A DNA stretch of 64,000 bases from Aphis gossypii (Eukaryota > Arthropoda > Insecta > Hemiptera > Aphididae): positions 65,015,260 to 65,079,259 of the forward strand of contig NC_065530.1 of NCBI RefSeq assembly GCF_020184175.1, read 5' to 3'. Of the stretch, positions 62,807 through 64,000 are shown piece by piece (the first letter of the stretch is position 1; every line of letters starts with the position of its first letter). The position numbers and the translations under genes were made by a program. The notes beneath the pieces are model-generated. The model searched no databases. It had not been told where the DNA came from and saw only the letters and a program-made list of their open reading frames with translations.

Positions 62807-64000
62807 TATTACATTCATTTATAATATGTTTGTATTTTGTATTTTACTACATATTTTTCTAATCGTGTATATATTTTGATCGATTTCTTATTTCATTTTT
62901 TTATTTAAAAAATCTTTTACAATATATTAGTTAAAATTTTTAAAAAAAAACACTAATCTTCTAATGTTTTAAACCTTTGCTCCATAAATATGTTTTCTCG
63001 TTTACTTTGTTAAACGTTTTTAAAATATTTTTAGGTTAGTTTATATTAATACTTGGAAGTTTATTCCATTTGCTACATCATACAACTACTCATCAATGTC
63101 ATCCTAACAATATAAATTAGTCATACTTCTTCTTCGTTTATATTTATTTAAAATATTATTATTTACTTTAAATATACTACCTATCTATATTACTTCAAAA
63201 GCTTAGATTTACTGTATCTTAATATTCACAAATATTCTTATTAAATATCAAAAAATATTATATTAAATTATTATGATAAATTATTCACAAAATTTGTTTG
63301 AGGTTTGTTCAAGCTCCATTTAAAAAAATACCATTTCGATTGACTTATAGACGATTATGAGTTGTTGAAACTCTTTCTCATAGTTATAAAATACTTGAAA
63401 ATTGAGTACAAAGTTCCTCTTAAGTCGGTCTTATAAAAATGAGAGAAAGTAAACTTGAAGTGTAACTCTCTCTCACTATTTTGTCTCCTCAAGTATTCTA
63501 GATATAGACTATTAAGGCTATTAGATCTTAAAATGCTGATGATTGATGGTCTTGCTTCTATATATAAATTTAAATCCATTATTGTGTATGATAGAGCTTA
63601 TAATGTATTTTACGTTTTCTTAGGTAATGATATTTTTTCACATAATACTTATATTACCAACCATAAATAAGTTCAATGCACATAATACTTGTAGTATTGT
63701 ATATTATATAATAGCAAAATATTATAGATTTTTTTATTTTTATTGGTATTCGGACGATAGTCATATTATAATATTATGAATAGGTATACTGGCTAGAAAG
63801 TATTGATAATAATTAAACCATAATAGGTATTTGCTGGCTAATTAAAATAACATTTATTACAATAATATTTAAACCTATTATTGTTTTTATAATTTTTGTC
63901 ATCAGTCAGTAAAGTTATTACTTATTTAAATACGATTTCGTGGTTTACATTATTTTCATACTTAAATAATTTATCTGTTAATTGCATGTTCTCATTCTTA
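62807..64000. other. Gene-free AT-rich stretch to window end
   Basis: No supported gene or repeat boundary. Two overlapping frames on opposite strands at 63,355-63,579 and 63,455-63,670 lack recognisable domains, and at most one could be real. Confidence 0.5.

Noticed and set aside
63355..63670. Overlapping 74- and 71-codon frames on opposite strands
   Set aside because: They occupy the same DNA in antisense, neither resembles a known domain, and no exon signals frame them.
1..64000. A compact novel multi-gene system (defence, biosynthetic or mobile operon)
   Set aside because: No cluster of adjacent coding regions exists anywhere in the window. Coding signal is limited to transposon remnants and a few unassigned GC-rich frames.

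Overview
The window reads as a piece of insect nuclear DNA, most probably from an aphid. This is an inference from style, not from a recognised gene. The DNA is strongly AT-rich, full of ATAATATTAT-type runs and short motifs such as TAGGTACCTA. It also carries several diverged copies of a dispersed repeat that ends in CGTTCAGAATCTAAAA, which I associate with aphid genomes. There is no bacterial-type gene organisation, no rRNA or tRNA that I could find, no CRISPR array, and no long open reading frame matching a known cellular protein. Nearly all of the 64 kb looks like intron or intergenic DNA.

Two CpG-rich islands stand out. One is at the left edge (about 1-665). It holds the only plausible start of a host gene: a minus-strand open frame running off the window from an ATG at 134 or 26. 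The other is at about 31,540-32,180, where several frames are open at once and one ends near a plausible splice donor. It may be a first exon or promoter, but no protein family is recognisable. Weaker GC-richer pockets lie at about 22,540-24,180, 33,885-34,070 and 53,940-54,480.

The clearest content is mobile DNA. A 1,385-bp non-autonomous hAT element at 51,289-52,673 has a perfect 8-bp target duplication. A second hAT element (422 bp, 57,051-57,472) also has a perfect 8-bp duplication and is nested inside an older foldback element (56,930-57,968) with a long hairpin core. A 368-bp Tc1/mariner deletion derivative (62,439-62,806) keeps a fragment of transposase. A pogo/Tigger-like element (36,844-37,399) and a 168-bp MITE (39,881-40,048) have clear terminal inverted repeats. 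A 5'-truncated jockey-like LINE end lies at 44,333-44,740. Two copies of one unnamed repeat sit in opposite orientation about 10 kb apart (18,606-18,989 and 28,878-29,224).

The most interesting small feature is a near-perfect 62-nt hairpin at 5,903-5,964. It has 23-nt arms and a 16-nt loop, the size and shape of a microRNA precursor. I did not find a convincing new multi-gene system. The main value of the window is its layered transposon history and a few candidate regulatory or RNA elements.
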